A stretch of 64,000 bases of DNA from positions 4,402,001 to 4,466,000 of the forward strand of contig NZ_CP041036.1 of assembly GCF_006385555.1 (NCBI RefSeq). The letters are read 5' to 3'. This document shows, one piece after another, positions 28,981 to 42,394 of this stretch. Every line of letters begins with the position of its first letter. The stretch's first letter is position 1. Made by a program: the position numbers and the translations under genes. Source of the stretch: Shewanella polaris. GTDB taxonomy: Bacteria > Pseudomonadota > Gammaproteobacteria > Enterobacterales > Shewanellaceae. The notes under the pieces are model-generated. The model did not search any database, had not been told where the DNA came from, and saw nothing but the letters and a program-made list of their open reading frames with translations.

Positions 28981-29484
28981 TTACCCCCGAATTTCGTCAA
29001 CATTCAGGCCACGTTTTGCTGCGATTTGAGCTGGTGACTTCATGTGCACCAACGCATCGACAGTTGCGCGAACGATGTTGATCGGGTTAGTAGAACCGTA
29101 TGCTTTTGACAGAACGTTATGAACGCCTGCTACTTCCAATACGGCACGCATTGCGCCACCGGCAATAATACCGGTACCCTCTGATGCTGGTTGCATATAA
29201 ACTTTAGAACCAGTATGGCGACCTTTAACTGGGTGATGCAAAGTACCTGCATTCAACTCCACGGTTACCATATTACGACGGGCTTTTTCCATTGCTTTTT
29301 GAATAGCAGCTGGAACTTCACGCGCTTTACCATAGCCATAGCCGATCTTACCATTACCGTCACCCACTACTGTTAGTGCTGTGAAGCTAAAGATACGACC
29401 GCCCTTAACTACTTTAGAAACACGATTAACTGCAATTAATTTCTCTTGCAGATCGTCTTTTTGCTGAGCTTCTAATTTAGCCAT
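28981..29484 (-). CDS. rpsE: 30S ribosomal protein S5
   Basis: Small-subunit protein important for decoding fidelity, 167 residues. The dsRNA-binding-like N-terminal domain has [20 protein letters not shown] and [16 protein letters not shown], the loop region of spectinomycin resistance changes, here in usual form. It is part of the spc operon. Confidence 0.98.
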   Translation of the reverse strand: MAKLEAQQKDDLQEKLIAVNRVSKVVKGGRIFSFTALTVVGDGNGKIGYGYGKAREVPAAIQKAMEKARRNMVTVELNAGTLHHPVKGRHTGSKVYMQPASEGTGIIAGGAMRAVLEVAGVHNVLSKAYGSTNPINIVRATVDALVHMKSPAQIAAKRGLNVDEIRG

Positions 29485-29496
29485 TTTTATAACCCC

Positions 29497-29847
29497 TTAG
29501 AACTTCAGGCCAGCTTCACGAGCGGCATCTGCTAATGCAGCAACACGACCATGATACTTGAATCCAGAACGGTCGAACGCAACTGTTGCTACGCCCTTCT
29601 CGATCGCACGCTCAGCAACAATTTTACCTACTGCTTTAGCCGCGTCAACGTTACCGGTACTCTTTAGTAGTTCTTTAACCGCTTTTTCAACGGTTGAAGC
29701 AACTGCCAACACCTGAGCTTCAGGATTGATTACCTGAGCATAAATGTGACGCGGTGTACGATGTACAACCAGACGATTCACGCCCAGCTCTTGGATCTTC
29801 TTACGTGCACGTAACGCGCGACGTAAGCGAGATGTTTTCTTATCCAT
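29497..29847 (-). CDS. rplR: 50S ribosomal protein L18
   Basis: 5S rRNA-binding protein, 116 residues, with the basic N-terminus [17 protein letters not shown] and the C-terminal [23 protein letters not shown]. It lies between rplF and rpsE. Confidence 0.98.
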   Translation of the reverse strand: MDKKTSRLRRALRARKKIQELGVNRLVVHRTPRHIYAQVINPEAQVLAVASTVEKAVKELLKSTGNVDAAKAVGKIVAERAIEKGVATVAFDRSGFKYHGRVAALADAAREAGLKF

Positions 29848-29857
29848 ATCGCGTTAC

Positions 29858-30391
29858 CTACTTCTTCTTAGCCTCTTTACGGCGTACTACTTCGTCGTCA
29901 TAGCGAACACCCTTGCCTTTATAAGGCTCTGGTGGACGATATCCGCGAATTTCAGCAGCAACCTGGCCAACAACTTGTTTATCAACGCCCGAAAGCACGA
30001 TTTCAGTTTGGCTAGGACACTCTGCAGTAACGCCTGCGGGCAGTTTGTGTACTAATGGATGTGAGAAACCCAACGTTAAATCTAAGTCACTACCAGCAAT
30101 TTTTGCACGGTAACCTACACCAACTAATTTAAGTTTTTTCACAAAACCTTGAGATACACCAACAACCATGTTGTTTACTAATGCACGTGCAGTACCAGCC
30201 TGTGCCCAAGCGTTAGCAACGCCTTCGACAGGAAGAAACTTAACTTGCGCATCTTCAATAACAACATTTACCGCATTGTTGATTACTCGAGTCAGACTTC
30301 CCTTACTGCCTTTCACAGTAAGAGTCTGTTCGTTTAAAGTCACCTCTACGCCAGCAGGAACAGTGACTGGTGCTTTTGCAACACGAGACAT
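29858..30391 (-). CDS. rplF: 50S ribosomal protein L6
   Basis: Large-subunit protein near the sarcin-ricin loop, 177 residues with the two duplicated L6 domains and the signature [13 protein letters not shown] near the C-terminus. It is in the spc operon, 10 bases after rpsH. Confidence 0.98.
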   Translation of the reverse strand: MSRVAKAPVTVPAGVEVTLNEQTLTVKGSKGSLTRVINNAVNVVIEDAQVKFLPVEGVANAWAQAGTARALVNNMVVGVSQGFVKKLKLVGVGYRAKIAGSDLDLTLGFSHPLVHKLPAGVTAECPSQTEIVLSGVDKQVVGQVAAEIRGYRPPEPYKGKGVRYDDEVVRRKEAKKK

Positions 30392-30401
30392 TTATAGCTC
30401 C

Positions 30402-30794
30402 TTACGCTACGTAGCAGATAACCTCGCCACCCGAGCCATTTTGGCGGGCAGCACGATCAGTCATCAAGCCTTTAGAAGTGGACACAATTGCGATACCCAA
30501 CCCGCCCATCACCTTTGGAAGTTCGTCTTTACCTTTGTAAATACGAAGACCAGGGCGACTTACACGCTGGATAGTCTCAACGACTGGTTTGCCTTGAAAA
30601 TACTTTAACGTAATTTCTAATTCAGGCTTAGCTTCATCTGCTACGGCGTAGTCGGTAATGAAACCTTCATCTTTAAGTAATTTCGCTATTGCTACTTTTA
30701 ACTTAGCTGAAGGCATCTTTACAGATACGTGGTTAGCAGCTTGGCCGTTACGAATACGGGTTAACATATCCGCAATAGGATCTTGCATGCTCAT
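30402..30794 (-). CDS. rpsH: 30S ribosomal protein S8
   Basis: Central-domain 16S-binding protein, 130 residues, beginning [18 protein letters not shown] and ending GGEVICYVA. In E. coli S8 is the translational repressor of the spc operon. Confidence 0.98.
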   Translation of the reverse strand: MSMQDPIADMLTRIRNGQAANHVSVKMPSAKLKVAIAKLLKDEGFITDYAVADEAKPELEITLKYFQGKPVVETIQRVSRPGLRIYKGKDELPKVMGGLGIAIVSTSKGLMTDRAARQNGSGGEVICYVA

Positions 30795-30818
30795 ATTAGC
30801 TTACTCCGTGACAAGTGC

Positions 30819-31124
30819 TTACCAGCTGGCCTTACGCAGACCAGGAACTTCACCACGCATGGTAGCTTCACGTAATTTAATACGGCTTAAGCCGAATTTA
30901 CGTAGAAAACCATGTGGGCGACCAGTTTGATTACAGCGGTTGCGTTGACGCGCAGCGCTAGAATCACGTGGTAGAGCTTGTAACTTAAGTACAGCTTCCC
31001 AGCGATCTTCTTCCGAAGTTGCAGGACTGCTGATAATAGCCTTAAGTGCTAAACGCTTTTCAGCATATTTAGCTACGAGCTGTGCACGCTTTGCTTCACG
31101 TGCTTTCATAGATGTTTTTGCCAT
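30819..31124 (-). CDS. rpsN: 30S ribosomal protein S14
   Basis: Small-subunit head protein, 101 residues, the long zinc-independent form: the CxxC pairs of the short form are absent. The C-terminus [19 protein letters not shown] is typical. It lies between rplE and rpsH. Confidence 0.98.
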   Translation of the reverse strand: MAKTSMKAREAKRAQLVAKYAEKRLALKAIISSPATSEEDRWEAVLKLQALPRDSSAARQRNRCNQTGRPHGFLRKFGLSRIKLREATMRGEVPGLRKASW

Positions 31125-31134
31125 TATGCTACCC

Positions 31135-31674
31135 TTATTTCTTGAATGGGAAGTTAAAAGCGTCTAACAAAGCACGACCTTCTTCATCATTCTTCGCAGT
31201 AGTAGTGATAACAATATCCATACCACGAATTTTATCGATTTTATCATAATCGATTTCTGGGAAGATGATCTGCTCACGCACGCCCATTGCGTAATTACCA
31301 CGGCCGTCAAACGCTTTAGCGCTTAAGCCACGAAAATCACGAATACGTGGTATTGCAATGTCAACTAAACGCTCTAAAAATTCCCACATACGCTCACCGC
31401 GTAGGGTCACTTTACAGCCAATAGGGTAGCCTTCACGGATTTTAAAACCAGCAACTGATTTACGAGCAACAGTTACAATTGGCTTCTGGCCAGCGATTGC
31501 AGTCATGTCACGGAGCGCATGCTCCATAACTTTCTTATCTGCAACAGCTTCGCCCACACCCATGTTTAGGGTGATTTTTTCAATCCGAGGGACTTGCATG
31601 ACACTGCTATAACCGAACTTTTTAGCTAGTTCAGCGATTACAGTCTCTTGATATTTATCATGCAGTTTCGCCAT
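31135..31674 (-). CDS. rplE: 50S ribosomal protein L5
   Basis: 5S rRNA-binding protein of the central protuberance, 179 residues, with [16 protein letters not shown] and the P-site loop region [17 protein letters not shown]. It follows rplX by 13 bases. In E. coli the S8 repressor site overlaps the start of this gene. Confidence 0.98.
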   Translation of the reverse strand: MAKLHDKYQETVIAELAKKFGYSSVMQVPRIEKITLNMGVGEAVADKKVMEHALRDMTAIAGQKPIVTVARKSVAGFKIREGYPIGCKVTLRGERMWEFLERLVDIAIPRIRDFRGLSAKAFDGRGNYAMGVREQIIFPEIDYDKIDKIRGMDIVITTTAKNDEEGRALLDAFNFPFKK

Positions 31675-31687
31675 CGTTTACTCCAAA

Positions 31688-32002
31688 TTACTTAACGAGT
31701 TCGCTGTTCGATTTAAAGAAACGGACTTTTTTTCCGTCTTCAAATCGGAAACCAACACGATCTGCCTTGCCTGTGGCTTGGTTAAAGATCGCAACGTTTG
31801 ATGTTTGTATCGGTGCTTCTTTCTCGATAACGCCGCCAGTCACGCCCAATTGAGGGTTTGGTTTCTGGTGCTTTTTAACAAGGTTTAGGCCTTCAACAAT
31901 TAACTTACCAGTAGGTAGAACTTGAGAAACCTTACCGCGGCTACCCTTGTCTTTACCTGCTAATATAATTACTTCGTCTTCACGACGGATTTTAGCTGCC
32001 AT
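31688..32002 (-). CDS. rplX: 50S ribosomal protein L24
   Basis: Assembly-initiating large-subunit protein with a KOW motif ([19 protein letters not shown]). I use the ATG at 32002 with AAGGAGC upstream, giving MAAKIRRED and 104 residues as in E. coli; a longer frame would overlap rplN. Confidence 0.98.
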   Translation of the reverse strand: MAAKIRREDEVIILAGKDKGSRGKVSQVLPTGKLIVEGLNLVKKHQKPNPQLGVTGGVIEKEAPIQTSNVAIFNQATGKADRVGFRFEDGKKVRFFKSNSELVK

Positions 32003-32012
32003 TTGAAGCTCC

Positions 32013-32381
32013 TTACAGTACTTCTGGTGCCAGCGAGACAATTTTCATGAATTTATCATTACGCAATTCACGTGTCACTGGGCCAAAGATACGAGTACCA
32101 ATCGGTGCAAGGTTTGCGTTAAGCAAAACCGCAGCATTCCGATCGAAGCGAATGACAGAACCGTCTGGACGACGTACGCCTTTCTTAGTACGGACTACCA
32201 CCGCGTTATATACATCACCTTTCTTCGCTTTAGCGCGAGGAATTGCTTCTTTAACAGAAACTTTGATGATGTCGCCGATACCGGCATAACGACGATGAGA
32301 GCCACCCAAGACCTTAATACACTGAACTCTGCGTGCGCCGCTGTTACATGCGACGTCTAGAGTCGATTGCATTTGGATCAT
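32013..32381 (-). CDS. rplN: 50S ribosomal protein L14
   Basis: Subunit-interface protein, first gene of the spc operon. The start ATG at 32381 ([19 protein letters not shown]) has GGAGC upstream and gives 122 residues, the family standard of about 123. The [15 protein letters not shown] segment is conserved. Confidence 0.98.
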   Translation of the reverse strand: MIQMQSTLDVACNSGARRVQCIKVLGGSHRRYAGIGDIIKVSVKEAIPRAKAKKGDVYNAVVVRTKKGVRRPDGSVIRFDRNAAVLLNANLAPIGTRIFGPVTRELRNDKFMKIVSLAPEVL

Positions 32382-32473
32382 TTCAAGTGCTCCGCTATCG
32401 TTACTACACAATCCCACTATGGGACTATATTTGAACCAAATTTAAGTAATACTTTACCTAAAATTGGCGCGCA

Positions 32474-32502
32474 AGTATAACACCACATATTTAGAATGCA
32501 TA
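32474..32502 (-). promoter_or_regulatory. Probable spc operon promoter
   Basis: TATACT (32474-32479) preceded by TG as an extended -10, with TATGCA 17 bases upstream as a poor -35. It lies between the S10-operon terminator and rplN, where E. coli has Pspc. Confidence 0.55.
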
Positions 32503-32504
32503 GC

Positions 32505-32540
32505 AAAAAAAACAAACGGCCCCAATTACTGGAGCCGTTT
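32505..32540 (-). terminator. Terminator at the end of the S10 operon
   Basis: On the minus strand AAACGGCTCC pairs with GGGGCCGTTT (one G-U) around seven bases, followed almost at once by T8. It begins 18 bases after the rpsQ stop codon. Confidence 0.9.
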
Positions 32541-32558
32541 ACGTTAACCTAATAAAAA

Positions 32559-32807
32559 TTAGGCTTTTGTCACTACTTCAGCTAGTGTCCAAGACTTAGT
32601 CTTAGATAGAGGACGACACTGGCTAATAGCCACATAATCCCCTTCATTACACTGATTAGTTTCGTCATGTGCATGGATCTTAGTTGTACGCTTAATGTAC
32701 TTCCCATAAATAGGATGTTTCACTTGGCGCTCAATAGCAACAGTAATAGACTTGTCCATTTTATTGCTAATCACTTTACCTTGCAAAGTACGGGCTTTAT
32801 CAGACAT
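32559..32807 (-). CDS. rpsQ: 30S ribosomal protein S17
   Basis: Early-binding 16S protein, 82 residues, with [19 protein letters not shown] and the OB-fold segment [18 protein letters not shown]. It is the last gene of the S10 operon; its start overlaps the rpmC stop as TAATG. Confidence 0.98.
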   Translation of the reverse strand: MSDKARTLQGKVISNKMDKSITVAIERQVKHPIYGKYIKRTTKIHAHDETNQCNEGDYVAISQCRPLSKTKSWTLAEVVTKA

Positions 32808-32998
32808 TAGGCACCTGCCTTAGAAGTAATAATGGTCTTAACACGTGCAATGTTACGACGCACTAGTTTCAATTGATGTGTTTGGCTCAACTGACCAGTA
32901 GCGTGTTGCATACGCAAGTTAAACTGCTCACGCAGCAGACCAAGTAATTCAGCGTTAAGATCTTCAACGCTCTTTTCTCTTAGTTCGCTCGCTTTCAT
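32807..32998 (-). CDS. rpmC: 50S ribosomal protein L29
   Basis: Exit-tunnel protein of 63 residues, two-helix coiled coil with [19 protein letters not shown] and the signature [13 protein letters not shown]. It overlaps both rplP and rpsQ by one base. Confidence 0.98.
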   Translation of the reverse strand: MKASELREKSVEDLNAELLGLLREQFNLRMQHATGQLSQTHQLKLVRRNIARVKTIITSKAGA

Positions 32999-33408
32999 TA
33001 CATCACCGTCTTAGTTACGAAGGTAGTCTTCAGAGGTAGCTTGGCAGCTGCCAAAGCAAAGGCTTCACGAGCCAACGCTTCAGGAACACCACCCATCTCA
33101 TAAAGAACCTTACCAGGTTGAATCTGACATACCCAGTATTCAACGTTACCTTTACCTTTACCCATACGCACTTCAAGAGGCTTAGAGGTAATTGGCTTGT
33201 CAGGGAAAACTCGAATCCAAATTTGTCCTTGACGTTTAACATGACGTGTCATGGCACGACGTGCAGATTCGATTTGACGAGCAGTTAAACGGCCACGGCC
33301 GACTGCTTTCAAACCGAAAGTACCAAAGCTAACTTCAGTACCGTTCGCTAGACCACGGTTGCGGCCCTTGAACATCTTGCGAAACTTCATACGTTTAGGT
33401 TGCAGCAT
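32998..33408 (-). CDS. rplP: 50S ribosomal protein L16
   Basis: A-site finger and 5S-region protein, 136 residues, beginning [19 protein letters not shown]. Basic conserved segments [20 protein letters not shown] and [13 protein letters not shown] are present. It overlaps rpmC by one base. Confidence 0.98.
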   Translation of the reverse strand: MLQPKRMKFRKMFKGRNRGLANGTEVSFGTFGLKAVGRGRLTARQIESARRAMTRHVKRQGQIWIRVFPDKPITSKPLEVRMGKGKGNVEYWVCQIQPGKVLYEMGGVPEALAREAFALAAAKLPLKTTFVTKTVM

Positions 33409-33419
33409 AAAAGTTTCTC

Positions 33420-34109
33420 CTATTTACCACGAGGCTTACGCTTAGGTTGCTGCTTAGGCTCTTCAATAGCAGGTACTAAACCGTCTAGAACTTCGCCTTT
33501 GAAGATCCAAACTTTAATACCAATCACACCATATTGAGTGTGACTTTCTGCAGTTGAATAGTCGATATCAGCACGCAAAGTATGCAAAGGTACACGACCT
33601 TCACGATACCATTCTGCACGTGCGATTTCTGCGCCACCTAAACGGCCGCTGACTTGAACTTTGATACCTTGAGCACCAATTCGCATTGCGTTTTGAACTG
33701 CGCGCTTCATAGCACGACGGAACATAACACGGCGCTCTAATTGCTGAGCAATAGAGTCAGCGACGAGCTTAGCGTCTAATTCAGGTTTACGGATCTCAGC
33801 GATGTTGATTTGAGCAGTAGTGCCAGTGATTTTAGACACATATGCACGTAATACTTCAACGTCTTCACCTTTCTTACCAATCACAATACCTGGACGGGCA
33901 GTGTGAATAGTAACGCGGATGCTTTTCGCTGGGCGTTCAATGACAATCTTAGATACTGATGCGGCTTTTAACTTTTCAGTTAAATATTGACGCACTTCCC
34001 AGTCGCTGTTCAGATTATTTGCATAGTCTGACTTATCTGCGTACCAGGTAGAGATCCAAGGCTTAGTGATACCCAGACGGATACCATTAGGATGTACTTT
34101 CTGTCCCAT
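33420..34109 (-). CDS. rpsC: 30S ribosomal protein S3
   Basis: mRNA-entry-channel protein, 229 residues, with a KH domain ([18 protein letters not shown]) and a C-terminal domain with [13 protein letters not shown]. The basic tail ends [11 protein letters not shown]. It lies between rplV and rplP. Confidence 0.98.
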   Translation of the reverse strand: MGQKVHPNGIRLGITKPWISTWYADKSDYANNLNSDWEVRQYLTEKLKAASVSKIVIERPAKSIRVTIHTARPGIVIGKKGEDVEVLRAYVSKITGTTAQINIAEIRKPELDAKLVADSIAQQLERRVMFRRAMKRAVQNAMRIGAQGIKVQVSGRLGGAEIARAEWYREGRVPLHTLRADIDYSTAESHTQYGVIGIKVWIFKGEVLDGLVPAIEEPKQQPKRKPRGK

Positions 34110-34121
34110 TGCTCTCTTCTC

Positions 34122-34454
34122 CTAGCGATCTGCTACAACCACAGTAATGTGGCTGGTACGCTTCATGATACGATCAGCGCGGCCTTTAGCACGTGGCATG
34201 ATACGCTTCATTGTTGGGCCTTCATCTACGAAGACGGCTCCAACTTTAAGCTCATCAATGTCAGCACCTTCGTTGTGTTCGGCGTTTGCGATAGCTGAGT
34301 CAAGTACTTTTTTAACTAGTACGGCGGCTTTCTTGGGGCTGAATGTCAAAATCTCGAGTGCCTTAGAAACAGGCAACCCACGAATTTGATCAGCAACTAG
34401 ACGGGCCTTCTGCGCAGACGTACGAGCAAAACGATGTTTAGCTAAAACTTCCAT
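34122..34454 (-). CDS. rplV: 50S ribosomal protein L22
   Basis: Exit-tunnel protein of 110 residues. The long beta hairpin whose tip lines the tunnel is seen around [18 protein letters not shown]. The sequence at the macrolide-resistance region looks usual. Confidence 0.98.
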   Translation of the reverse strand: MEVLAKHRFARTSAQKARLVADQIRGLPVSKALEILTFSPKKAAVLVKKVLDSAIANAEHNEGADIDELKVGAVFVDEGPTMKRIMPRAKGRADRIMKRTSHITVVVADR

Positions 34455-34469
34455 CTTATTCCTCCCGTA

Positions 34470-35587
<1,118 letters not shown>

Positions 35588-35603
35588 GATAATTCTCCTT
35601 TGC

Positions 35604-35902
35604 TTATTCAGCGCCGCCGACGAAATCAATATCAGCACCAGCCGCTAAAGTAACATAAGCTTTTTTCCAATCGCTACGACGACCTACACGGCCACCGGTA
35701 CGTTTGGTTTTGCCTTTGTTAACTAAAGTGCGAACTGAATCGACTTCAACTTCAAATAGCTTCGCTACTGCAGCTTTAATCTCTGCTTTAGTCGCATCGA
35801 TAGCTACGCGGAAAACTACAGTGTTGTTTTTCTCAGCAACCACAGTACTCTTTTCAGAGATATGTGGAGCAAGAATCACTTTTAGCAAACGTTCTTCGCG
35901 GA

Positions 35903-35906
<4 letters not shown>
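35604..35906 (-). CDS. rplW: 50S ribosomal protein L23
   Basis: Exit-site protein that docks trigger factor and SRP, 100 residues, with [22 protein letters not shown] and [14 protein letters not shown]. Its start overlaps the rplD stop as ATGA, which normally couples their translation. Confidence 0.98.
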
Positions 35907-37166
<1,260 letters not shown>

Positions 37167-37193
37167 CTCTCAAACCTCTTCTAAGGATCTCAA

Positions 37194-37517
<324 letters not shown>

Positions 37518-37532
37518 CTAAAATGGACATAT

Positions 37533-37584
37533 AAAAAATCACCCTCTAGCATCTTCCTTATAGGAACGCAGAGCGAGATGATTT
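37533..37584 (-). promoter_or_regulatory. S10 leader attenuator hairpin (L4-responsive type)
   Basis: On the minus strand AAATCA (37579-37584) pairs with TGATTT (37536-37541), with an inner TTCC/GGAA stem, and the 3' side runs into T6. A second stem, CGACTCC with GGAGTCG, lies upstream at 37592-37610. E. coli S10 leader hairpins at the same place mediate L4-dependent termination and translational repression. Confidence 0.7.
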
Positions 37585-37677
37585 AACCGTTCGACTCCCA
37601 ATCGGAGTCGCTATGTAAATGAGTAACCTAACAGGCTAAACATTATAATTTACGCTGCACTAGTCAGCGAGAGGGCA

Positions 37678-37705
37678 ATTATACAGATCTTCTTTCGTAG
37701 ATCAA
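37678..37705 (-). promoter_or_regulatory. S10 operon promoter
   Basis: TTGATC and a perfect TATAAT (37678-37683) separated by 16 bases on the minus strand. Transcription would start near 37671, giving a leader of about 165 bases, the length expected for the L4-regulated S10 leader. A second TATAAT (37642-37647) lacks a well-placed -35. Confidence 0.65.
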
Positions 37706-37808
37706 GCCTATTGTGTAAATAGTCTTGATAAAGTCTTTCTACAATCAATTGCTGTTTATTTCTCAGCATGCAGATGTTCATTCCTGTATAGATTGTCAGT
37801 TTTCAGAC

Positions 37809-39043
37809 AATAAAAAAGGAAGCCTAGGCTTCCTTTTTTAGTGTTCACTAAACTCGCTATTACGCGATAATTTTAGCTACAACACCTGCACCAACTGTAC
37901 GGCCACCTTCACGGATAGCGAAACGTAAACCGTCGTCCATCGCGATTGGGTAAATCAGAGTAACGACCATCTTGATGTTATCACCAGGCATAACCATTTC
38001 TACACCTTCTGGTAACTCAATTGTGCCTGTTACGTCTGTTGTACGGAAGAAGAATTGTGGACGGTAGCCTTTGAAGAATGGAGTATGACGTCCGCCTTCT
38101 TCTTTTGACAACACGTAAACTTCTGATTCGAAAGTTGTGTGTGGGTTAATTGAACCAGGCTTAGCTAGTACTTGGCCACGTTCAACATCATCACGCTTAG
38201 TACCACGTAATAACACACCACAGTTTTCGCCAGCACGACCTTCGTCAAGTAGCTTGCGGAACATTTCTACACCAGTACAAGTTGTTTTAGTTGTTGGACG
38301 AACACCAACAATTTCAACTTCGTCTGATACGCGAACGATACCACGTTCAACACGACCTGTTACCACTGTACCACGACCTGAAATTGAGAATACATCTTCA
38401 ATTGGAAGTAGGAATGGCTTATCGATGTCACGCTCTGGCTCAGGAATATAAGTATCTAGTGCTTCTGCAAGCTCTAGAATTTTAGCTTCCCACTCTGGCT
38501 GGCCTTCTAGGGCTTTAAGAGCTGAACCTTGAATTACTGGTAAATCATCACCTGGGAAGTCGTATTCTGAAAGAAGCTCGCGCACTTCCATTTCTACTAA
38601 TTCTAGTAATTCTTCGTCATCTACCATGTCACACTTGTTCATGAATACGATGATGAAAGGTACACCTACTTGACGTGAAAGCAAGATGTGCTCACGTGTC
38701 TGTGGCATTGGGCCGTCTGTTGCAGCAACTACTAAGATTGCGCCGTCCATCTGTGCAGCACCAGTAATCATGTTTTTAACATAATCCGCGTGACCTGGAC
38801 AGTCTACGTGCGCATAGTGACGAATTGGTGTGTCATATTCGATGTGAGAAGTATTAATTGTAATACCGCGCTCACGCTCTTCTGGAGCATTATCGATTTG
38901 AGCGAAGTTACGAGCTTCACCACCATATGTCTTAGACAAAACAGCTGAAATTGCTGCTGTTAAGGTTGTTTTGCCATGGTCAACGTGACCGATGGTGCCC
39001 ACGTTTACATGGGGCTTGTTACGTTCAAATTTAGCTTTTGCCA
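37809..39043. repeat. Long near-identical repeat, copy 1 (tuf and its terminator)
   Basis: This stretch matches 54579-55813 over 1235 bases with three mismatches that I can find (38664, 38715, 38730). The match begins just before the terminator and ends within the start codon. It marks recent gene conversion between the two tuf genes. Confidence 0.95.
37812..37839 (-). terminator. Terminator of the str operon
   Basis: A perfect 28-base inverted repeat: GGAAGCC around CCTAGG flanked by A6 and T6, 20 bases after the tuf stop codon. The same terminator follows the other tuf gene. Confidence 0.92.
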
Positions 39044-39044
39044 C
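37860..39044 (-). CDS. tuf: Elongation factor Tu, copy of the str operon
   Basis: GTPase that delivers aminoacyl-tRNA to the ribosome, 394 residues. P-loop [14 protein letters not shown] and NKCD motifs are in place, followed by the two barrel domains. It is the last gene of the str operon, 69 bases after fusA. The start codon is GTG, whereas the other copy (54630-55814) starts with ATG; the proteins are identical. Confidence 0.99.
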   Translation of the reverse strand: MAKAKFERNKPHVNVGTIGHVDHGKTTLTAAISAVLSKTYGGEARNFAQIDNAPEERERGITINTSHIEYDTPIRHYAHVDCPGHADYVKNMITGAAQMDGAILVVAATDGPMPQTREHILLSRQVGVPFIIVFMNKCDMVDDEELLELVEMEVRELLSEYDFPGDDLPVIQGSALKALEGQPEWEAKILELAEALDTYIPEPERDIDKPFLLPIEDVFSISGRGTVVTGRVERGIVRVSDEVEIVGVRPTTKTTCTGVEMFRKLLDEGRAGENCGVLLRGTKRDDVERGQVLAKPGSINPHTTFESEVYVLSKEEGGRHTPFFKGYRPQFFFRTTDVTGTIELPEGVEMVMPGDNIKMVVTLIYPIAMDDGLRFAIREGGRTVGAGVVAKIIA

Positions 39045-39113
39045 GATATATTCCTTTCTTTTCAGAAGTGCTCGATTAGTTCGAGCAATATAACATTGAT
39101 GCCGTAACCAATA

Positions 39114-41210
39114 TTAGTTACGAGAGTCTATAATCGCTTTTGCAATGTTTTGCGGTGCATCTGCATACTTCAAAAACTCCATAGAGTATGAAGCACGACC
39201 CTGAGATGCAGAGCGCAAATCAGTCGCATAACCAAACATTTCAGATAGAGGTACTACTGCGTGGACAAGTTTAACACCTGCGATGCCATCATCCATACCT
39301 TCAATTATGCCACGACGTCGGTTTAAATCACCAACAACGTCGCCCATATAATTTTCAGGCGTAGTTACTTCTACTTTCATACAAGGTTCGAGCAACACCG
39401 GGGTTGCTTCAAGCGCACCCGTTTTGAAGCCCATAGAACCTGCAATTTTGAAGGCCATTTCGTTTGAGTCCACATCATGATATGAACCGTCAAACAAACT
39501 GACTTTCACGTCAAGAACAGGATAGCCGGCTAATACACCATTCTTCATCTGTTCTTGAATACCTTTGTCAACGGCAGGAATGAATTCACGAGGAACCGCA
39601 CCACCCACAATTTCGTTAACAAATTCGTAGCCCGCACCCTCTTCGAGTGGCTCAATCCTTAACCAAACATGGCCAAATTGACCACGTCCGCCAGATTGAC
39701 GTACGAACTTACCTTCCACTTCCACTTTAGAACGAATTGTTTCACGATAGGCAACTTGTGGTTTACCTACGTTACACTCTACACCAAACTCGCGACGCAT
39801 ACGGTCAACGATAATGTCTAAATGTAATTCGCCCATACCAGATATGAGTGTTTGTGCCGACTCTTCATCAGTTTCGACTTTGAAAGATGGATCTTCTGCT
39901 GCTAATTTTTGCAGCGCAATACCCATTTTATCTTGGTCAGCTTTTGAACGAGGCTCAACGGCAATGGTAATTACGGGTTCCGGGAACTCCATGCGCTCAA
40001 GAATCACTCTGTGATCGTTATCGCAAAGAGTATCACCAGTAGTTACATCTTTAAGACCAATAGCAGCCGCTATATCACCAGCACGTACTTCTTTCAGTTC
40101 TGTTCGGTCATTTGCGTGCATTTGCACAATTCGACCAACTCGTTCACGTTTCTGCTTAACAGAATTATAAACAGCAGCACCTGATTCTAGTACACCTGAA
40201 TACACACGGATAAAGGTCAATGTACCAACAAATGGATCAGTCGCAATTTTAAATGCTAGAGCCGCAAAAGGGGCTTTATCATCTGATGGGCGTTCAACTT
40301 CTTTATCGTTTTCATCAAGACCCTTAATTGCAGGGACATCAATAGGCGCGGGTAAAAAATCGATTACCGCATCAAGAACCGCTTGCACACCTTTGTTCTT
40401 AAAAGCAGAACCACAGGTAGCGAGCACGATCTCATTGTTAATTGTGCGCTGACGCAACGCTGTTTTAATCTCTGCTTCAGATAACTCACCTTCTTCAAGG
40501 TATTTATTCATCAGTTCATCAGAGGCTTCAGCTGCTGCTTCCACGAGATACTCATGCATTTCTGCAGCTTTTGCTGCCAGATGTGCAGGAATGTCTTCAT
40601 AAGAGAACGTCATTCCCTGATCGTTTTCAGACCAGTTAATGGCTTTCATCTTAATTAAATCAATAACACCCTTGAAACTTTCTTCTGCGCCAATATTCAA
40701 GTGAATAGGGACACAAGTTGCACCAAGGCGGTTACGAATTTGTTTTATAACGCGGTCGAAATCTGCCCCAGCACGGTCCATCTTGTTAACAAACACGATA
40801 CGCGGAACGTGGTATTTGTCTGCTTGACGCCATACTGTTTCAGATTGTGGTTCAACGCCTGACGAACCGCAGAATACAACTACAGCTCCATCGAGAACGC
40901 GTAATGAACGCTCGACTTCAATAGTAAAGTCTACGTGACCAGGAGTATCGATGATATTAATTCGGTGTAGAGCGAATTGGGCATCCATTCCGCGCCAGAA
41001 TGCTGTTACTGCAGCAGATGTGATAGTAATACCACGCTCTTGCTCTTGTACCATCCAATCTGTCGTGGCGGCGCCGTCATGCACCTCACCGATTTTATGA
41101 GACATACCGGTATAGAACAGAACACGTTCTGTTGTGGTAGTTTTACCTGCATCCACATGAGCAACGATACCGATATTTCGATAATGCTCAATTGGGGTTG
41201 TACGAGCCAC
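39114..41210 (-). CDS. fusA: Elongation factor G
   Basis: GTPase catalysing ribosomal translocation and recycling, 698 residues. Domain I has [10 protein letters not shown], the switch region [16 protein letters not shown] and [10 protein letters not shown]; domains II-V follow, with GGRGQFGHV in domain IV and the C-terminal [16 protein letters not shown]. It lies in the str operon between rpsG and tuf. Confidence 0.98.
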   Translation of the reverse strand: MARTTPIEHYRNIGIVAHVDAGKTTTTERVLFYTGMSHKIGEVHDGAATTDWMVQEQERGITITSAAVTAFWRGMDAQFALHRINIIDTPGHVDFTIEVERSLRVLDGAVVVFCGSSGVEPQSETVWRQADKYHVPRIVFVNKMDRAGADFDRVIKQIRNRLGATCVPIHLNIGAEESFKGVIDLIKMKAINWSENDQGMTFSYEDIPAHLAAKAAEMHEYLVEAAAEASDELMNKYLEEGELSEAEIKTALRQRTINNEIVLATCGSAFKNKGVQAVLDAVIDFLPAPIDVPAIKGLDENDKEVERPSDDKAPFAALAFKIATDPFVGTLTFIRVYSGVLESGAAVYNSVKQKRERVGRIVQMHANDRTELKEVRAGDIAAAIGLKDVTTGDTLCDNDHRVILERMEFPEPVITIAVEPRSKADQDKMGIALQKLAAEDPSFKVETDEESAQTLISGMGELHLDIIVDRMRREFGVECNVGKPQVAYRETIRSKVEVEGKFVRQSGGRGQFGHVWLRIEPLEEGAGYEFVNEIVGGAVPREFIPAVDKGIQEQMKNGVLAGYPVLDVKVSLFDGSYHDVDSNEMAFKIAGSMGFKTGALEATPVLLEPCMKVEVTTPENYMGDVVGDLNRRRGIIEGMDDGIAGVKLVHAVVPLSEMFGYATDLRSASQGRASYSMEFLKYADAPQNIAKAIIDSRN

Positions 41211-41289
41211 TATTTATACCCTCTCAACTAAAACGATTAGTTTTAGCAATATCAACAATATGGAGCGGGCCGAAGCCCACTCCATCATA

Positions 41290-41760
41290 TTACCAACGGT
41301 AATGGGCGAAGGCTTTGTTAGCTTCAGCCATGCGATGCACGTCTTCACGCTTCTTAACCGCAGTACCTTTGTTGTCAGACGCATCTAGCATTTCACCTGC
41401 TAGACGTAAAGCCATAGATTTTTCACCACGTTTGCGAGCAGCTTCAACTAACCAGCGCATCGCTAGTGCGTTACGACGCACAGGACGAACTTCACATGGT
41501 ACTTGATAAGTAGAACCACCAACACGACGAGATTTAACTTCGACTGATGGGCGAACGTTATCAAGAGCTGCTTCAAGGATACTTAAATGATTTTCGCTTT
41601 TCTTTTCAGCGACAACATCTAGTGCCTTGTAAATAATTTTTTCTGCAGTCGACTTTTTGCCGTCCTGCATGATGACGTTGATGAACTTAGCCAACAACTC
41701 ACTGTGAAACTTTGGATCTGGTAGGATTTTACGTTGTCCTACAACGCGACGTCTTGGCAT
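41290..41760 (-). CDS. rpsG: 30S ribosomal protein S7
   Basis: Primary 16S 3'-domain-binding protein, 156 residues, beginning [18 protein letters not shown] and with [18 protein letters not shown]. In E. coli S7 represses translation from the rpsL-rpsG intercistronic region; the 82-base gap before this gene could serve that role. Confidence 0.98.
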   Translation of the reverse strand: MPRRRVVGQRKILPDPKFHSELLAKFINVIMQDGKKSTAEKIIYKALDVVAEKKSENHLSILEAALDNVRPSVEVKSRRVGGSTYQVPCEVRPVRRNALAMRWLVEAARKRGEKSMALRLAGEMLDASDNKGTAVKKREDVHRMAEANKAFAHYRW

Positions 41761-41842
41761 ATTAATTCTCCGTATGCTTCAGGTATTTCCAAAACTGGAA
41801 TGTCAAATAAATACTAGCTTGGCCTTACTTAAACGGGATACG

Positions 41843-42217
41843 TTAAGACTTAGGACGCTTAGCACCGTACTTAGAACGGCCTTGGCGACGTGAAGTCACA
41901 CCAGCACAGTCTAATGCGCCACGAATAGTGTGGTAACGCACACCAGGTAAGTCTTTAACACGACCACCACGGATTAGGATTACACTGTGTTCTTGCAAGT
42001 TATGGCCTTCACCACCGATATACGAAGTTACTTCGAAACCGTTAGTTAGGCGCACACGAGCTACTTTACGTAGTGCAGAGTTAGGTTTTTTAGGTGTTGT
42101 AGTGTACACACGAGTACAAACACCACGTTTTTGTGGGCACGCGTTCAACGCAGGCACATTAGTCTTTTCGACTTTTGGCGCGCGTGGCTTACGTACCAAC
42201 TGGTTAACAGTTGCCAT
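41843..42217 (-). CDS. rpsL: 30S ribosomal protein S12
   Basis: Decoding-centre protein, 124 residues from the ATG at 42217 ([18 protein letters not shown]). The streptomycin-related positions are of the sensitive type: Lys in [11 protein letters not shown] and Lys in [13 protein letters not shown]. First gene of the str operon. Confidence 0.98.
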   Translation of the reverse strand: MATVNQLVRKPRAPKVEKTNVPALNACPQKRGVCTRVYTTTPKKPNSALRKVARVRLTNGFEVTSYIGGEGHNLQEHSVILIRGGRVKDLPGVRYHTIRGALDCAGVTSRRQGRSKYGAKRPKS

Positions 42218-42292
42218 GTATAGCTCCGACAGTTGATTTAAACTCAACAATTAGGTGTGAAAAATCTATATCCCACAATGGTGGGACGCGGA

Positions 42293-42321
42293 ATTTTAGA
42301 AAGGTAATCGCTATCTGTCAA
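42293..42321 (-). promoter_or_regulatory. str operon promoter
   Basis: A perfect TTGACA (42316-42321) and TAAAAT (42293-42298) separated by 17 bases on the minus strand, with a GC-rich discriminator (CCGCG) after the -10, typical of stringently controlled ribosomal promoters. Transcription would begin about 70 bases before rpsL. Confidence 0.8.
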
Positions 42322-42352
42322 GAAATAGCCAACTTTTCATGCAAATTCCAAT

Positions 42353-42377
42353 AAAAAAGGCGCCAATGGCGCCTTTT
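42353..42377 (-). terminator. Terminator after rpoC
   Basis: AAAAGGCGCC (42355-42364) pairs with GGCGCCTTTT (42368-42377) around AAT; on the minus strand a run of T follows. It is 18 bases from the rpoC stop codon and immediately upstream of the str promoter. Confidence 0.92.
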
Positions 42378-42394
42378 GTTAACATAACATTAAC

